NCBI RefSeq assembly: GCF_022693705.1
Contig: NZ_CP094288.1
Location: 1,754,526-1,818,525, forward strand
Direction of reading: 5' to 3'
Source of the DNA: Infirmifilum sp. NZ
Lineage (GTDB): Archaea > Thermoproteota > Thermoprotei > Thermofilales > Thermofilaceae
DNA length: 64,000 nucleotides
In this document: in pieces, positions 26,454 through 35,245 of the stretch
How the letters are laid out: each line of letters begins with the position of its first letter
Numbering within the stretch: the stretch's first letter is position 1
Translations under genes and position numbers: made by a program
Notes under the pieces: model-generated
Seen by the model: only the letters and a program-made list of their open reading frames with translations
The model's database searches: none
Told to the model about the DNA's origin: nothing

Positions 26454-27683
26454 ATGTCCACACGTCTCACAGGGCTGTGCTTGAAGTGCCGGGGCGCGAA
26501 GCTACTCTGCGGGCTCCCGCGCTGCCCCTTCCTCTCCATCTGGTCAAAAATGGGGGAGGTGAAGCCCCCGTCCTCCGCGGAGCTACAGGCCCCATCACCC
26601 CCCTCAGTCTTCGTCGGCCGCGTGGGTTACCCTAACGTTAGGGTGGCCCCCGCTGTCGTCACCGCCGACGGGGATGTCTCAGTGTACGACCTCCCAGAGA
26701 GGTGGCTAAGCTACGGGGTCGAGGACGTCCTGAAGTTCAGGCTGAGCCTGGTTCTCGGTAGCCTGCGCGTTGACGCCCGCCGTCCCGACGCCCTCGGGGA
26801 AGTCGCCCTGCTCTCGAGCTCCTCGAGGCCCGTCGACGTGGAGCTGAGGTTCCGCAAGCCTCCAAGGGGGGTTCAGCTCGACCCCCACGCCCCGCCCTTC
26901 GGCCCCTCCGGGGTCGCCGAGAAGGTCAGGCTGGTGGACAACCCCAGCATCCCTAGGCCCCTCGAGAGGATACTGGGCGGCGACAGGGTGAGGGCCGACG
27001 AGGCCGTGTGGAGGCTCTACGAAAGCGGGATACCGGTGTCGATGATACAGAGGGTGTTCTCGGTCGGCCTGCTGGGCAGGAGCGCCGGCAGGAGGCTTGT
27101 GCCGACGAGGTGGTCGATAACCGCTGTCGACGACATCATCTCGAAGAGGATCCTCGAGGAAGTGAAGCGCAACCCCTCCATCGACAGCTACCTCTTCTTC
27201 CAGCGCAGGTACTCGGACAACAACTTCGTGGCGATCCTAGCTCCAGGCGCGTGGAGCTTCGAGTGGATTGAGGCGTGGTTCCCGCACACGACCTGGAACC
27301 CCGGAGCGACCGTGGAGGTGGAGGGCGACTGGGAGGGCTTCAAGGGGAGAAGCGAGTACGCGACGCTGGGCGGTTGCTACTACGCGTCAAGGCTCGCTGT
27401 CGCAGAGTACCTCAGGAGGCTGGGTAGGCAGGCGACCGTGCTCCTCATCAGGGAGATATACGAGGGTTTCTTCCTCCCGATAGGCGTCTGGTTCGTGCGC
27501 GAGAACGTCAGGGCGCTCTTCGCCTCGAAGCCCGAGAGGTACGACGACTTCAAGGACGTGCTCGCGAGGCTCGGCTCGTCGACTAGGCTACCGCTGAGCG
27601 TCTGGCTCTCCAAGTCCAAGATCCTCAGGGACTTCACCAAGCAGACTAGGCTCGAGGTGGGATCCCTTGGAGGTGAGGTATGA
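26454..27683 (+). CDS. nreA: NreA-type archaeal DNA repair protein
   Basis: 409 residues of the archaeal Nre family, linked experimentally in other archaea to survival after mitomycin C damage and to PCNA. It starts with a zinc-finger-like cluster CLKCRGAKLLCGLPRCPF and continues with PSVFVGRVGYPNVRVAP, both typical of the family. RRLVPTRWSITAVDDIIS and GCYYASRLAVAEYL are conserved-looking core segments. I see no clear PCNA-interacting box at the C-terminus (ends EVGSLGGEV), although many family members carry one. ATG start with AGGT just ahead. It overlaps the radical SAM gene downstream by 17 nt. Confidence 0.88.
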   Translation: MSTRLTGLCLKCRGAKLLCGLPRCPFLSIWSKMGEVKPPSSAELQAPSPPSVFVGRVGYPNVRVAPAVVTADGDVSVYDLPERWLSYGVEDVLKFRLSLVLGSLRVDARRPDALGEVALLSSSSRPVDVELRFRKPPRGVQLDPHAPPFGPSGVAEKVRLVDNPSIPRPLERILGGDRVRADEAVWRLYESGIPVSMIQRVFSVGLLGRSAGRRLVPTRWSITAVDDIISKRILEEVKRNPSIDSYLFFQRRYSDNNFVAILAPGAWSFEWIEAWFPHTTWNPGATVEVEGDWEGFKGRSEYATLGGCYYASRLAVAEYLRRLGRQATVLLIREIYEGFFLPIGVWFVRENVRALFASKPERYDDFKDVLARLGSSTRLPLSVWLSKSKILRDFTKQTRLEVGSLGGEV

Positions 27684-28500
27684 GCGGGTCAGGGTGAGCC
27701 ACGCGCTGTCCAAGTCGGGTCTCCCCGACCTGGACTACGCCTTCAACCCCTACGCCGGCTGCAGCCACGGATGCCTGTACTGCTACGCTAGGGCTTTCAC
27801 GAGATACCCGGAGGTTGCGAGGAACTGGGGGCGCGTGGTGTACATCAAGGAGAACGTCGTCGAGGTCCTCGAAGCCGAGGTAAAGAGGGTTAAGCGGGGC
27901 CTAGTCGGAGTGTCCACCGTGACCGACCCCTACCAGCCCGTGGAGGCGTGGGAGAAGCTGACCCGCAGGGGCCTGGAAGTCCTCCTCCGCAGCGGCTTCC
28001 GAGTGAGCATACAGACCAAGTCGCCGCTCGTGCTGAGGGACCTCGACGTCATAGCCCCCCGCAGAGGCCAGGTCGACGTTGGCTTCACGATAACCACGCT
28101 CGACCCAGCCCTAGCTAGGCTGATCGAGCCCAACGCTCCACCCCCCGGAGTGCGGGTCGAAGCACTGCGTAAGCTGGCATCCGAAGGGCTGGAAACATGG
28201 GTGTTCCTGGGACCCATACTAAGGGGGGTCAACGACTCAGAGGCCTCGATTGCGGGTGTCGTCGAGGTCGCCTTCGAGACGGGCTCAAAGCTGTACTACG
28301 ACTACTACCACCACAGGCCCGAGCTGGTTGAGAGCATGCGGCCACTGCTGAACCGCTTCCCGCAGGCCCTCGCTACGGAGGCGAGGTGGAGGGAAAGGGT
28401 GCGCGACGCCGTCGAGAAGGCTTGCCGGGAGATCGGCGCAGAGTGCGCGCCAGCGTTCCCCGAGGCCAAGAGGGCTAAGAGCGTGCTCGAGTACTTTTAA
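27667..28500 (+). CDS. SPL-like radical SAM protein (SplB family)
   Basis: 277 residues of the spore photoproduct lyase-like radical SAM group. The cluster motif is CSHGCLYC, within NPYAGCSHGCLYCYARAF, a hallmark of this group. VSTVTDPYQPVE and SVQTKS-type strands (RVSIQTKSPLVLRDLD) follow, with TITTLDPALARLIEPNAP later in the barrel. Overlap with nreA by 17 nt suggests cotranscription and perhaps a link to nucleic-acid repair, but the reaction in archaea is not established. The TTG at 27667 is the best start. GTG 27673 is an alternative. Confidence 0.85.
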   Translation: MEVRYERVRVSHALSKSGLPDLDYAFNPYAGCSHGCLYCYARAFTRYPEVARNWGRVVYIKENVVEVLEAEVKRVKRGLVGVSTVTDPYQPVEAWEKLTRRGLEVLLRSGFRVSIQTKSPLVLRDLDVIAPRRGQVDVGFTITTLDPALARLIEPNAPPPGVRVEALRKLASEGLETWVFLGPILRGVNDSEASIAGVVEVAFETGSKLYYDYYHHRPELVESMRPLLNRFPQALATEARWRERVRDAVEKACREIGAECAPAFPEAKRAKSVLEYF

Positions 28501-28540
28501 ATAGGGAGCGAGCATTAAAAGGATCAGCGGGGCTTTTAAC

Positions 28541-29572
28541 GTGCCTGGCGACGAGATCCTCAGGATATTCAGCCTACTCAACGGCCTGCGCGCAGGGCTC
28601 ACCCCCACATTCCACCTCAACGGCCGCACCGTCACTGCCGAGGAGCTGCGAGTGCTGGAGGCGGTTGAGAGGGCTGGCTCCATAAAGAGGGCCGCGGAGC
28701 TACTGGGCGTCGACTACAGGACGGTTTGGAACACGATCGCCAGGCTCGAGGAGGCTACCGGTGCGAAAGTTGTCGAAAGGGGTGCTGGGGGGCCAGGCGG
28801 CGGTGGCGCGCACCTGACTCCGGTAGGCGAGGCAATTCTCGCGGAGGCCAGGCTAGTGCGCGCGAAGCTCACCGGCATGCTAAGGGGCTTCGACCTCGCG
28901 AGGCCTGATGTGGTCATAGCGGGGAGCGACTGCGCTGTAATGGAGCGGCTCATCTTGGAGCTCGCCGAGAAGGGGGTCTATGGGCTCTACCTGAAGGTGG
29001 GCTCCACGCTGGGCGTGGAGGCGCTCAAAATGGGTTTGAGCCACGTCGCGGGGGTCCACATCCTCAACCCGGCTACCGGGAGGTACAACGAGCACCTGCT
29101 CGACGACCCCCAGCTTAGGGGCAGGGTGGTTTTAGTGAAGGGGTGGAAGAGGGTGATGGGGCTCGCGTTCAACCCCAGGGTGGAGAGTCCCCCCGATAGC
29201 CTCGCCGGTGTTGTAGAGCGGGGCTTGAGGATCGCTAACAGGATCAAGGGCAGCGGGACCAGGATCCTCCTCGAGCACCTTCTAGAGCAGGCGGCCCGCG
29301 AGCTGGGGGTTCCCGTCTCGACCCTCAGGAGGAGGCTCAAGGGCTACGGAGTTGAGTACACCACACACCGGGAGGCGGCGAACGCTGTGGCGACAGGCAA
29401 GGCCGACGTCACCCTGACTGTGGACTGGGTCGCGAGAGAGCACGGCCTGGTCTTCAAGCCGCTGCTAAGCGAAGACTATGACCTGCTGGTGGTCAAGGAC
29501 GTTCTCCCCAAGCTCCCACTAGCCGAGACATCTGTCTTCAAGGGCAGAGAGAGTCTAACTGTAATCGAGTAG
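28541..29572 (+). CDS. ModE-like winged-helix regulator with periplasmic-binding-protein-like sensor
   Basis: 343 residues. Residues 30-95 are a LysR/ModE-type winged helix (LRVLEAVERAGSIKRAAELLGVDYRTVWNTI, then LTPVGEAILAEA). The rest is a substrate-binding-protein-like sensor (VIAGSDCAVMERLIL...GSTLGVEALKMG...VHILNPATGRYN...GVEYTTHREAANAVATGKADVTLTVDWVA), the PBP-like domain found in molybdate/tungstate regulators. It is therefore a candidate oxyanion-responsive repressor. TupABC lies 5.6 kb away and its promoter carries a ModE-box-like palindrome. The promoter CATTAAAAGG (about 28513-28521) precedes the GTG start by 20-27 nt. The link to tupA is inference. Confidence 0.85.
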   Translation: MPGDEILRIFSLLNGLRAGLTPTFHLNGRTVTAEELRVLEAVERAGSIKRAAELLGVDYRTVWNTIARLEEATGAKVVERGAGGPGGGGAHLTPVGEAILAEARLVRAKLTGMLRGFDLARPDVVIAGSDCAVMERLILELAEKGVYGLYLKVGSTLGVEALKMGLSHVAGVHILNPATGRYNEHLLDDPQLRGRVVLVKGWKRVMGLAFNPRVESPPDSLAGVVERGLRIANRIKGSGTRILLEHLLEQAARELGVPVSTLRRRLKGYGVEYTTHREAANAVATGKADVTLTVDWVAREHGLVFKPLLSEDYDLLVVKDVLPKLPLAETSVFKGRESLTVIE

Positions 29573-29644
29573 CTCTCATGAACTTTTTGGGCCTCAAGGA
29601 CGCAGACTAAACTTTATTTAAGATCTTCTTTACTTTTAACCGAA

Positions 29645-29689
29645 GTGTAAAGCGCAAAAAATTAATTTTCATCAATATAAACTTTACAC
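29645..29689. promoter_or_regulatory. Promoter and flanking inverted repeat of the GltD-like gene
   Basis: GTGTAAAG (29645-29652) and CTTTACAC (29682-29689) are perfect 8-bp inverted arms 29 nt apart. Between them lie AT-rich TATA candidates (ATTAATTTT at about 29661-29669, CAATATAAAC at 29673-29682). The second arm ends one base before the ATG. A dimeric regulator bound to both arms would cover the promoter. Confidence 0.5.
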
Positions 29690-29690
29690 G

Positions 29691-30680
29691 ATGTCTATAA
29701 AATTTGCACCCTGCAAGTCCACGGGGCCGAGAACTGGGAAGAGAGTAGCCATAGTCGGTGCGGGGCCGGCAGGCCTGGCTGCGGCGGGCGTCCTCTGCTG
29801 CCTAGGTCATCGTGTCGACGTGTTCGACAAGCTCCCGGAGCCCGGGGGCATGCTGATCTTCGCCATACCGGAGTTCAGGATACCGAAGTCCTCAGTCAGG
29901 GAAAGCGTCCGCGAGCTCGCGGGCCTGGGGGTGGGCTTCCACACGAACACCGAGGTTGGCAGGGATGTCCAGCTGCGCGAGCTCTTGGAGGACTTCGACG
30001 CGGTGCTCCTGGCTACTGGGACGTGGCAGGGTAGGAGGCTGGAGGTGCCGGGGGAGGACAAGGAGGGTGTTTACAACGCCCTCGACTGGATCACACAGTA
30101 CATGATAGCTAAGAACGGGTACCAGGCCGTCGAGCCTCCCCCGCTCACCGGCAAGGTAGCGGTCGTCGGCACAGGCCTGACAGCTGTTGACATAGCGGAG
30201 GTGGCCGTCAAGGAGTACGGGGCGAACATCGTGATGCTCTACAGGAGGCCCATGAGCGTCGCCCCGGCGAAGCACATGCTCAGGCACCTCGAGAGCCTCG
30301 GCGTCGAGTTCGTTGAGAACGTGGTCCCAGTAGAGATCCTCGGCGATTGGAGGGCTGAGAGAGTGAGGCTAGTGAGGGTGAAGCCGACAACCGACAGGAA
30401 GGCCCCGACTGAGATCATCCCGGGAAGCGAGTTCGAGCTGGACTTCAACGCGTTGGTTGTCGCGGTGGGTCTGAAGCCGACGCCCCCCGAAAGCGTCAAG
30501 AGCTTAGGCGTCGAGCTTAACAAAGACGGGAGCATCAAAGTCGCGGAGAATTTCGCGACGAGCGTTGAGCGCCTCTTCGCCGCGGGAGACGTTGCCCACG
30601 GGCCGTCTAACATAGGCTTAGCCATGCGAAGCGGCAAGCAGGCCGCAAAAAGCATCGACGAGTACCTAAAGGCTAAGTAG
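29691..30680 (+). CDS. NAD(P)H-dependent flavin oxidoreductase, GltD/SudA-like
   Basis: 329 residues. It carries the pyridine-nucleotide-disulfide oxidoreductase pattern of the glutamate synthase small subunit and sulfide dehydrogenase alpha. FAD-binding: VAIVGAGPAGLAAAGVL, ending with the second FAD motif LFAAGDVAHGPSNIGLAM. NAD(P)-binding: VAVVGTGLTAVDIAEVA. EPGGMLIFAIPEFRIPK is a family signature. The N-terminal 4Fe-4S domain of full GltD (about 120 residues) is absent: FAD binding starts by residue 18. So it must take or give electrons through a partner protein not seen here. It is not flanked by a large subunit. Expression may be controlled by the inverted repeat spanning its promoter. 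Confidence 0.85.
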   Translation: MSIKFAPCKSTGPRTGKRVAIVGAGPAGLAAAGVLCCLGHRVDVFDKLPEPGGMLIFAIPEFRIPKSSVRESVRELAGLGVGFHTNTEVGRDVQLRELLEDFDAVLLATGTWQGRRLEVPGEDKEGVYNALDWITQYMIAKNGYQAVEPPPLTGKVAVVGTGLTAVDIAEVAVKEYGANIVMLYRRPMSVAPAKHMLRHLESLGVEFVENVVPVEILGDWRAERVRLVRVKPTTDRKAPTEIIPGSEFELDFNALVVAVGLKPTPPESVKSLGVELNKDGSIKVAENFATSVERLFAAGDVAHGPSNIGLAMRSGKQAAKSIDEYLKAK

Positions 30681-30924
30681 CGGGCTAAGAACCGCAGTGA
30701 CCTCGGACCGGGAGTGCGTTGCGATCTGGGGAAAAGAACCTGCTTTACTTCTCTCCTCAGATCCGCTCGGCTCCGAATCTCTCGCTTTTACTTACTCCTG
30801 GGTTAGCACCTCGAAAATGGTAAAAGATGAAAAGGCATCCCCATCCATATGGACCGCCGCGATGGCTCGCTCCAACAGGCATAATTTTTATACAAGTGAA
30901 ACAGCTATTTAGCGTCGCGGCTTA

Positions 30925-31800
30925 ATGAGCGAGTGGCTGTCTATCGCCGAAACCATAGCCGTCGTCGCAAGCGTAGTGGGCACCGTCTCTGGGGCCACCT
31001 ACTGGCTCGGGAGGAAGCTCGCCAGCCTTGAGAACCGGGTCGCTGGCTTAGAGCGCAAATTCGGCGGGCTCGAATCCCTCATCGCTCAGCTAGAGGGTAG
31101 GGTGGCCGGCGTCGAGCTCTCGGTTGGGAAACTAGAATCCCGCATCGCCCAGCTGGAGAAGAAGATTGGAGACCTTGATGGGAGGCTGTCTGCCCTGGAA
31201 GGCAGGATAGAAGGCCTTGAAGAGAGGCTCGCGGCACTAGAGCTCCGAGTAGCCAAGCTGGAAGAGAGGCTATCTACTCTTGAGCTACGGGTTGGGAGGG
31301 TAGAGGAGAGGCTGTCAGCCCTGGAGAGCGAGGTGGGAGACCTTAAAGAAAGGCTCGCGGCACTAGAACATCACGTCACTCAGCTTGAGGAGAGGCTGGA
31401 GCAGCGCATTGGGAGGGTAGAGGAGAGGGTCAGCAGGCTGGGGAGGGGGATCAGGAGCGTCAACGAGCTGCTCCTAGACATCTTCGGCTACGAGGGTGTT
31501 CTCAGAGCCGAGGCCGTGAGGTTCGCGAAGTCCGAGCTGGCGCGCGTCCTCGAGCTCGCCGAGAACCCTCTGACGAAGGAGGAGTGGAGCCGCCTAAAGC
31601 AGCTCCTCGAAAAGGACGACCTCAACCTCGAGGAAGCCCAGGAGCTCTACAGGATAGCGGACAAGCTCGTCGAGGAGCACGGAGACAGGATCGAGGTCTG
31701 GAAGCTCCTATGGTACTCAAGGCTGTGGATCGGAATCAACTGGCGCAGGATGGCCGAGCAGCGGAAGAAAGCCCAGCAGCAGGCCGCACAGCAAGCCTAG
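30925..31800 (+). CDS. Heptad-repeat coiled-coil membrane protein
   Basis: 291 residues. An N-terminal membrane helix (IAETIAVVASVVGTVSGATYWLG) is followed by about 135 residues of nearly perfect heptads (units such as LEERLAALELRVAKLEERLSTL), giving a parallel coiled-coil rod. A C-terminal helical domain follows (FGYEGVLRAEAVRFAKSELARVLEL...RLWIGINWRRMAEQ) and ends in Gln/Ala. The heptads look recently expanded by internal duplication. Similar rod proteins occur repeatedly in Thermofilum-type genomes, but the function is unknown. A TATA candidate TTTTTATAC (30885-30893) lies about 30 nt upstream. The 244-nt spacer before it shows no other gene. Confidence 0.7.
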   Translation: MSEWLSIAETIAVVASVVGTVSGATYWLGRKLASLENRVAGLERKFGGLESLIAQLEGRVAGVELSVGKLESRIAQLEKKIGDLDGRLSALEGRIEGLEERLAALELRVAKLEERLSTLELRVGRVEERLSALESEVGDLKERLAALEHHVTQLEERLEQRIGRVEERVSRLGRGIRSVNELLLDIFGYEGVLRAEAVRFAKSELARVLELAENPLTKEEWSRLKQLLEKDDLNLEEAQELYRIADKLVEEHGDRIEVWKLLWYSRLWIGINWRRMAEQRKKAQQQAAQQA

Positions 31801-31866
31801 ACACCACCTGTAGTGCCCCGCACTGCCTGCAGAAAAGCAGATCTACCTCTGATCCTACCTAGAAGC

Positions 31867-32139
31867 ATGGTCTCCCCCCTTGAGCTGCCTGGTGCGAGGC
31901 TTAGGCTCCTAGAAGCGCTGAGGAGGCGTGGGCTCTACGCGCACATGCACGCTTACGAGTACATCCTGGGCTACCGGGGCAGGATCGTGGGCGTTCTGCT
32001 GGTCGAGCCCAGAAGGCTCTCAGCCACCCTTTACTCCGCCGACAAAACCCCAGAGGAGCTTCCCGCCTTGGTTCGGGAGGCACTCGCGGAGGTAGACCCG
32101 TCCGTGAGGTTGGAGCTCAAGCCCACGTGGGAGGCATGA
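31867..32139 (+). CDS. Small conserved-looking protein, function unknown
   Basis: 90 residues from ATG 31867: an alpha/beta pattern with LRLLEALRRRGLYAHMHAYEYIL, GRIVGVLLVEPRRLSATLYSA and PALVREALAEVDPSVRLELKP. Clean codon use and strand-helix alternation argue for a real gene. An in-frame upstream extension (to 31813) has no better ribosome site. The 3' end lies 3 nt from the convergent flippase gene. No family recognised. Confidence 0.55.
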   Translation: MVSPLELPGARLRLLEALRRRGLYAHMHAYEYILGYRGRIVGVLLVEPRRLSATLYSADKTPEELPALVREALAEVDPSVRLELKPTWEA

Positions 32140-32142
32140 GCG

Positions 32143-33585
32143 CTAGCGGCGAGCAAGGACCCCGAGGGCGGTCTTCGCGAGTCTCCTGAACCAGCCGTCT
32201 ATGAGGTAGAGGACGGTGAAGTAGACAGCGCCCCCCGCTAGAACGGCGAGGAAAGCCTCCCTGATCCTCCACGGGTTGATGTACACGGCGGTCAGGCACA
32301 TCGGGACGGATGCGGCAGCGTATCTTGTCGCTGAGCCGGCGACGCGGCGGAGGCTGACCTTACCCCTGGCGAGAGAGTAGAGCATGAGGAACGCCGCGGC
32401 CTCGGCGGCGAGCCACGACGCGCGAGCCCAAGCCGCAACCTCAACCTCCCCCCTCGTGAGGAAAAGCGCCACCAGGACACCCGAGACGCCGAGAACCGAC
32501 CTGACAAGCCCAACCACGACCGTCCTGAAGATGTAGGTCCCGCGGAGCGCAGCCGGGTCCAGTAGCTCGACGTCGCGCCTCTCCATTCCTTGAAGCGCAT
32601 CCGCCAAAAGGCCGTTGACGACGCCAACGAGCGAGGCCAGGGACGCCGCCACGAGAGCCGGGCCGGCGACAGCGTAGTCCGGGTTAAGCAGGTAGAGGAG
32701 GTTCGGCGCCAGCGCGATGGCCCCGAAAGCCGTCGGGACTCCCAGCAGCAGGGTGAACCTGAGGACCTCCTCCACCCTCTCCCCCGCGTTCTCGTGCGAC
32801 TGGAGAAGGCTGGGGTACAGCCCGCGGCCAAGAGTAGAGGAGTAGCTGACGAGGTTCGAGAACGTCAGGACAACGGTGTAGTAGGCCACAGCCCTGTTAG
32901 AAGCGAAGTGGGAGATCAGGGGCACGTCCGCCATCGCCACGATCGATGCCGGCAGCCCCAGGGCGTTCACCCACGAGTAAGCCAGGATCCTCTTGGCGAT
33001 CTCGAGGCTCGGCCTCCGCGCGAGGTCTCTCCTTGTGAAGGCGACCAGTAAAGCCGTCTGGCCAGCGTGCCCGGCTAGGACGGAGAGCATCGCCGTGATC
33101 AGCGTTACCCTGGCTGTGGTGGCGAAGAAGAGGGCTGCCAGGAGCTTCACCGTCTCGAACACGAACTCCGACACAGCCGCCAGAGGGGGGTTTACGGCGT
33201 AGAGCGCAGAGTACATCGCGCCGTTGAGGTAGAGGAAGGGGAGGTACGCGATAGACAGCAGCACGGCCTCGTAGGGGACGCCGAATGAGCTGCTGATCGC
33301 CCCCGAGAGAGCCCACAGCAGGGCCATAGAGAGGAGCGAGAACGCCGACGAGAGGGTGAGCCCTGTTGTGAGGCTCTCAAGCACCCCCCTGGCCCTGAAC
33401 CTCGTAACCCAGTAGTTGACTACCGTAGCCATGCTGGCGTAGGAGAGCACTGACGAAACCACGCTCCAGGCCCCGAACTCGCTCGGCCTGAGGTTACGCG
33501 TAATAACGAGTACGAAGCCCGCGCCCACCAGGACGCTGTACAGCTTCTCGAGGTAGAACAGCAGCCCGGTTCTCTTCAGCCCCAC
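32143..33585 (-). CDS. Wzx-type polysaccharide flippase / MATE-like exporter
   Basis: 480 residues with 12-14 membrane helices and the loose composition of the oligosaccharide flippase (Wzx/RfbX) superfamily. It probably moves lipid-linked sugars across the membrane for surface glycan or N-glycan assembly. N-terminal pattern LYSVLVGAGFVLVITRNLRPSEFGAW (helix 1 plus the first loop) is typical. The GTG start overlaps the stop of the upstream Nudix gene by 10 nt, so the two are cotranscribed. No glycosyltransferases are adjacent. Confidence 0.8.
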   Translation of the reverse strand: MGLKRTGLLFYLEKLYSVLVGAGFVLVITRNLRPSEFGAWSVVSSVLSYASMATVVNYWVTRFRARGVLESLTTGLTLSSAFSLLSMALLWALSGAISSSFGVPYEAVLLSIAYLPFLYLNGAMYSALYAVNPPLAAVSEFVFETVKLLAALFFATTARVTLITAMLSVLAGHAGQTALLVAFTRRDLARRPSLEIAKRILAYSWVNALGLPASIVAMADVPLISHFASNRAVAYYTVVLTFSNLVSYSSTLGRGLYPSLLQSHENAGERVEEVLRFTLLLGVPTAFGAIALAPNLLYLLNPDYAVAGPALVAASLASLVGVVNGLLADALQGMERRDVELLDPAALRGTYIFRTVVVGLVRSVLGVSGVLVALFLTRGEVEVAAWARASWLAAEAAAFLMLYSLARGKVSLRRVAGSATRYAAASVPMCLTAVYINPWRIREAFLAVLAGGAVYFTVLYLIDGWFRRLAKTALGVLARR

Positions 33586-34121
33586 AGCCCCCCACGCTCC
33601 CTAGCAGAAAGATAGAGGAGCACGCCTGCAACCGTCTTGAGGTCCCCGAAGCCGCCGCCCACCCGCCTCAGGTACTCCTGGGGGCTCATCTCCACCACTC
33701 TGAGAACCTCCCCGGGCTCCGGGTGGGCCTCCGCGTGCTCGAGCCTGCCTGCAAGGAAGAAGTGTAGCACCTCGTCGCTGTAGCCCGGAGCCACGCTGAA
33801 GCCGCCCAGGTACCTCCACTCCCCAGCCCTGTAGCCCGTCTCCTCCTCCAGCTCCCTCTTAGCCGCCTCAAGAGGGCTCTCGCCGGCCTCCAGCCTCCCG
33901 GCGGGGAGCTCCACGATCCACCTCTGGAGGGGAGCCCGCCACTGCTCGACGAACACGAGCATATCCTCGCCCCTAACCGGTATGATCACCACCGCCTGGC
34001 CGAACGCCACCACGTCCCTCACGTACGTCCTACCGCCGACCCTGACCTCGCGTCGGTAAAGCCTCACCCTCCTGCCCTCGCAAAGCAGCGTGTCGCTGAC
34101 AGTTTCAGGCGTGTTGGACAC
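33576..34121 (-). CDS. Nudix hydrolase, ADP-ribose pyrophosphatase type
   Basis: 181 residues. The Nudix box is complete: LEAGESPLEAAKRELEEETG followed by YLGGFSVAPGYSDE, the arrangement seen in ADP-ribose and ADP-sugar pyrophosphatases (GPGFSDE-type loop). It would hydrolyse ADP-ribose or a sugar nucleotide to AMP plus sugar phosphate. The GTG start at 34121 has an ATTTTATAGG-type TATA element about 20-30 nt upstream (34141-34152). Overlap with the flippase gene could hint at sugar-nucleotide metabolism. Confidence 0.88.
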   Translation of the reverse strand: MSNTPETVSDTLLCEGRRVRLYRREVRVGGRTYVRDVVAFGQAVVIIPVRGEDMLVFVEQWRAPLQRWIVELPAGRLEAGESPLEAAKRELEEETGYRAGEWRYLGGFSVAPGYSDEVLHFFLAGRLEHAEAHPEPGEVLRVVEMSPQEYLRRVGGGFGDLKTVAGVLLYLSARERGGLWG

Positions 34122-34181
34122 GAAGGCTCAAATCTACCGACCTATAAAATATTTTCACCGAAAATGGTTATAATGAAAAAG

Positions 34182-34211
34182 CATATATACGCTATGATAA
34201 AAATCATAGCG
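34182..34211. promoter_or_regulatory. tupA promoter with overlapping ModE-box-like palindrome
   Basis: The TATA box CATATATAC spans 34182-34190. Directly after it, CGCTATGAT (34190-34198) and ATCATAGCG (34203-34211) form a perfect 9-bp inverted repeat around AAAA. This sits over the expected transcription start and ends 8 nt before the ATG. The CGnTAT...ATAnCG outline is that of bacterial ModE operators. Repressor binding here would block initiation. Confidence 0.65.
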
Positions 34212-34219
34212 GTAAGATT

Positions 34220-35170
34220 ATGAAGCATGCTGGAGCAAAGAGGTTCAATCTAGTCGCCTTCTTGCTGGTGGCTCTCGCTTTAGTCGGGGCCGCGTACTTC
34301 TACTTCACCAACCAGCCTCAGGCAAAGCAGAAGACAGTGCTCCGGATCGCAACCACCACGAGCGTCGACGCGACAGGTCTCCTCGACGTCCTGAAGAAGG
34401 GGTTCGAGTCCACTTACCCTGACATCAACGTCACCTGGGTCGCAGTCGGCACCGGCCAAGCGCTGCAGATAGCGATGAGGGGGGACGCCGACATGGTCAT
34501 AACGCACGACAGACCGTCCGAGGAGCAGTTCATAAAGCAGGGTTACGGCGTCCACGGTATCTCCTTCGCCTACAACGACTTCGTGATCCTAGGCCCCCCT
34601 GACGACCCAGCCGGGATCAAGGACGCCAAGAGCGCCGCGGAGGCCTTCAGGCTGATAGCGCTGGCAGGGGAGCAGGGCAGGGCAGTTTTCGTGTCGAGGG
34701 GTGACAAGTCCGGGACGAACCTCAGGGAGCTGAGGCTCTGGGAACAGGCGGGAGTGAACGCCACCGGCCGCCCCTGGTACAAGGAGACCGGGCAGGGCAT
34801 GGCGCAGACGCTCATGGTCACCGACCAGCTGAGGAACGCCTACACGCTCAGCGACAGGAGCACCTACTTGGCATTCAAGGACAAGCTCTCACTCGCGGTG
34901 CTCTTCCAAGGAGACCCCGCTCTCCTAAACATATACAGGGCAACCCTCGTCAACAGCACCCGCTTCCCGTGGGTTCACTACGACGCGGCTTACAAGTTCG
35001 TGAAGTTCCTTATCTCCCCCAGAGGGCAAGCCTTAATAGGTAGCTACACTAAGGGCGGCGCTAAGCTGTTTAACACATGCTTCGGCAACGTCTCCAAGCT
35101 CGGCATCGTTGACCCATACGAGGAAGAGCAGATCGCCTGGTGGAGGGAGCAGTTGCAAAAGGACCCGTGA
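34220..35170 (+). CDS. tupA: Tungstate ABC transporter substrate-binding protein
   Basis: 316 residues with an N-terminal signal/anchor (LVAFLLVALALVGAAYFYF), then a type II oxyanion-binding protein of the TupA family: RIATTTSVDATGLLDVL, AVGTGQALQIAMRGDADMVITHDRPSEEQF and YNDFVILGPPDDPAGI are family hallmarks, and SRGDKSGT forms the oxyanion-binding loop. It delivers tungstate, needed for the tungsten oxidoreductases of hyperthermophiles. It is the first gene of tupABC. Its promoter overlaps a palindromic operator candidate. Confidence 0.93.
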   Translation: MKHAGAKRFNLVAFLLVALALVGAAYFYFTNQPQAKQKTVLRIATTTSVDATGLLDVLKKGFESTYPDINVTWVAVGTGQALQIAMRGDADMVITHDRPSEEQFIKQGYGVHGISFAYNDFVILGPPDDPAGIKDAKSAAEAFRLIALAGEQGRAVFVSRGDKSGTNLRELRLWEQAGVNATGRPWYKETGQGMAQTLMVTDQLRNAYTLSDRSTYLAFKDKLSLAVLFQGDPALLNIYRATLVNSTRFPWVHYDAAYKFVKFLISPRGQALIGSYTKGGAKLFNTCFGNVSKLGIVDPYEEEQIAWWREQLQKDP

Positions 35171-35245
35171 ACCCTCTCACGGAGCCTACCCCCCCCAAAG
35201 CTTTTTTCCGTGCACCCCCCTACGATACCAGGAGGGCGGTTCGTA

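Noticed and set aside
30697-30912. A 71-codon plus-strand frame before the coiled-coil gene
   Set aside because: No ribosome site, no secondary-structure pattern, and it covers the promoter of the next gene.
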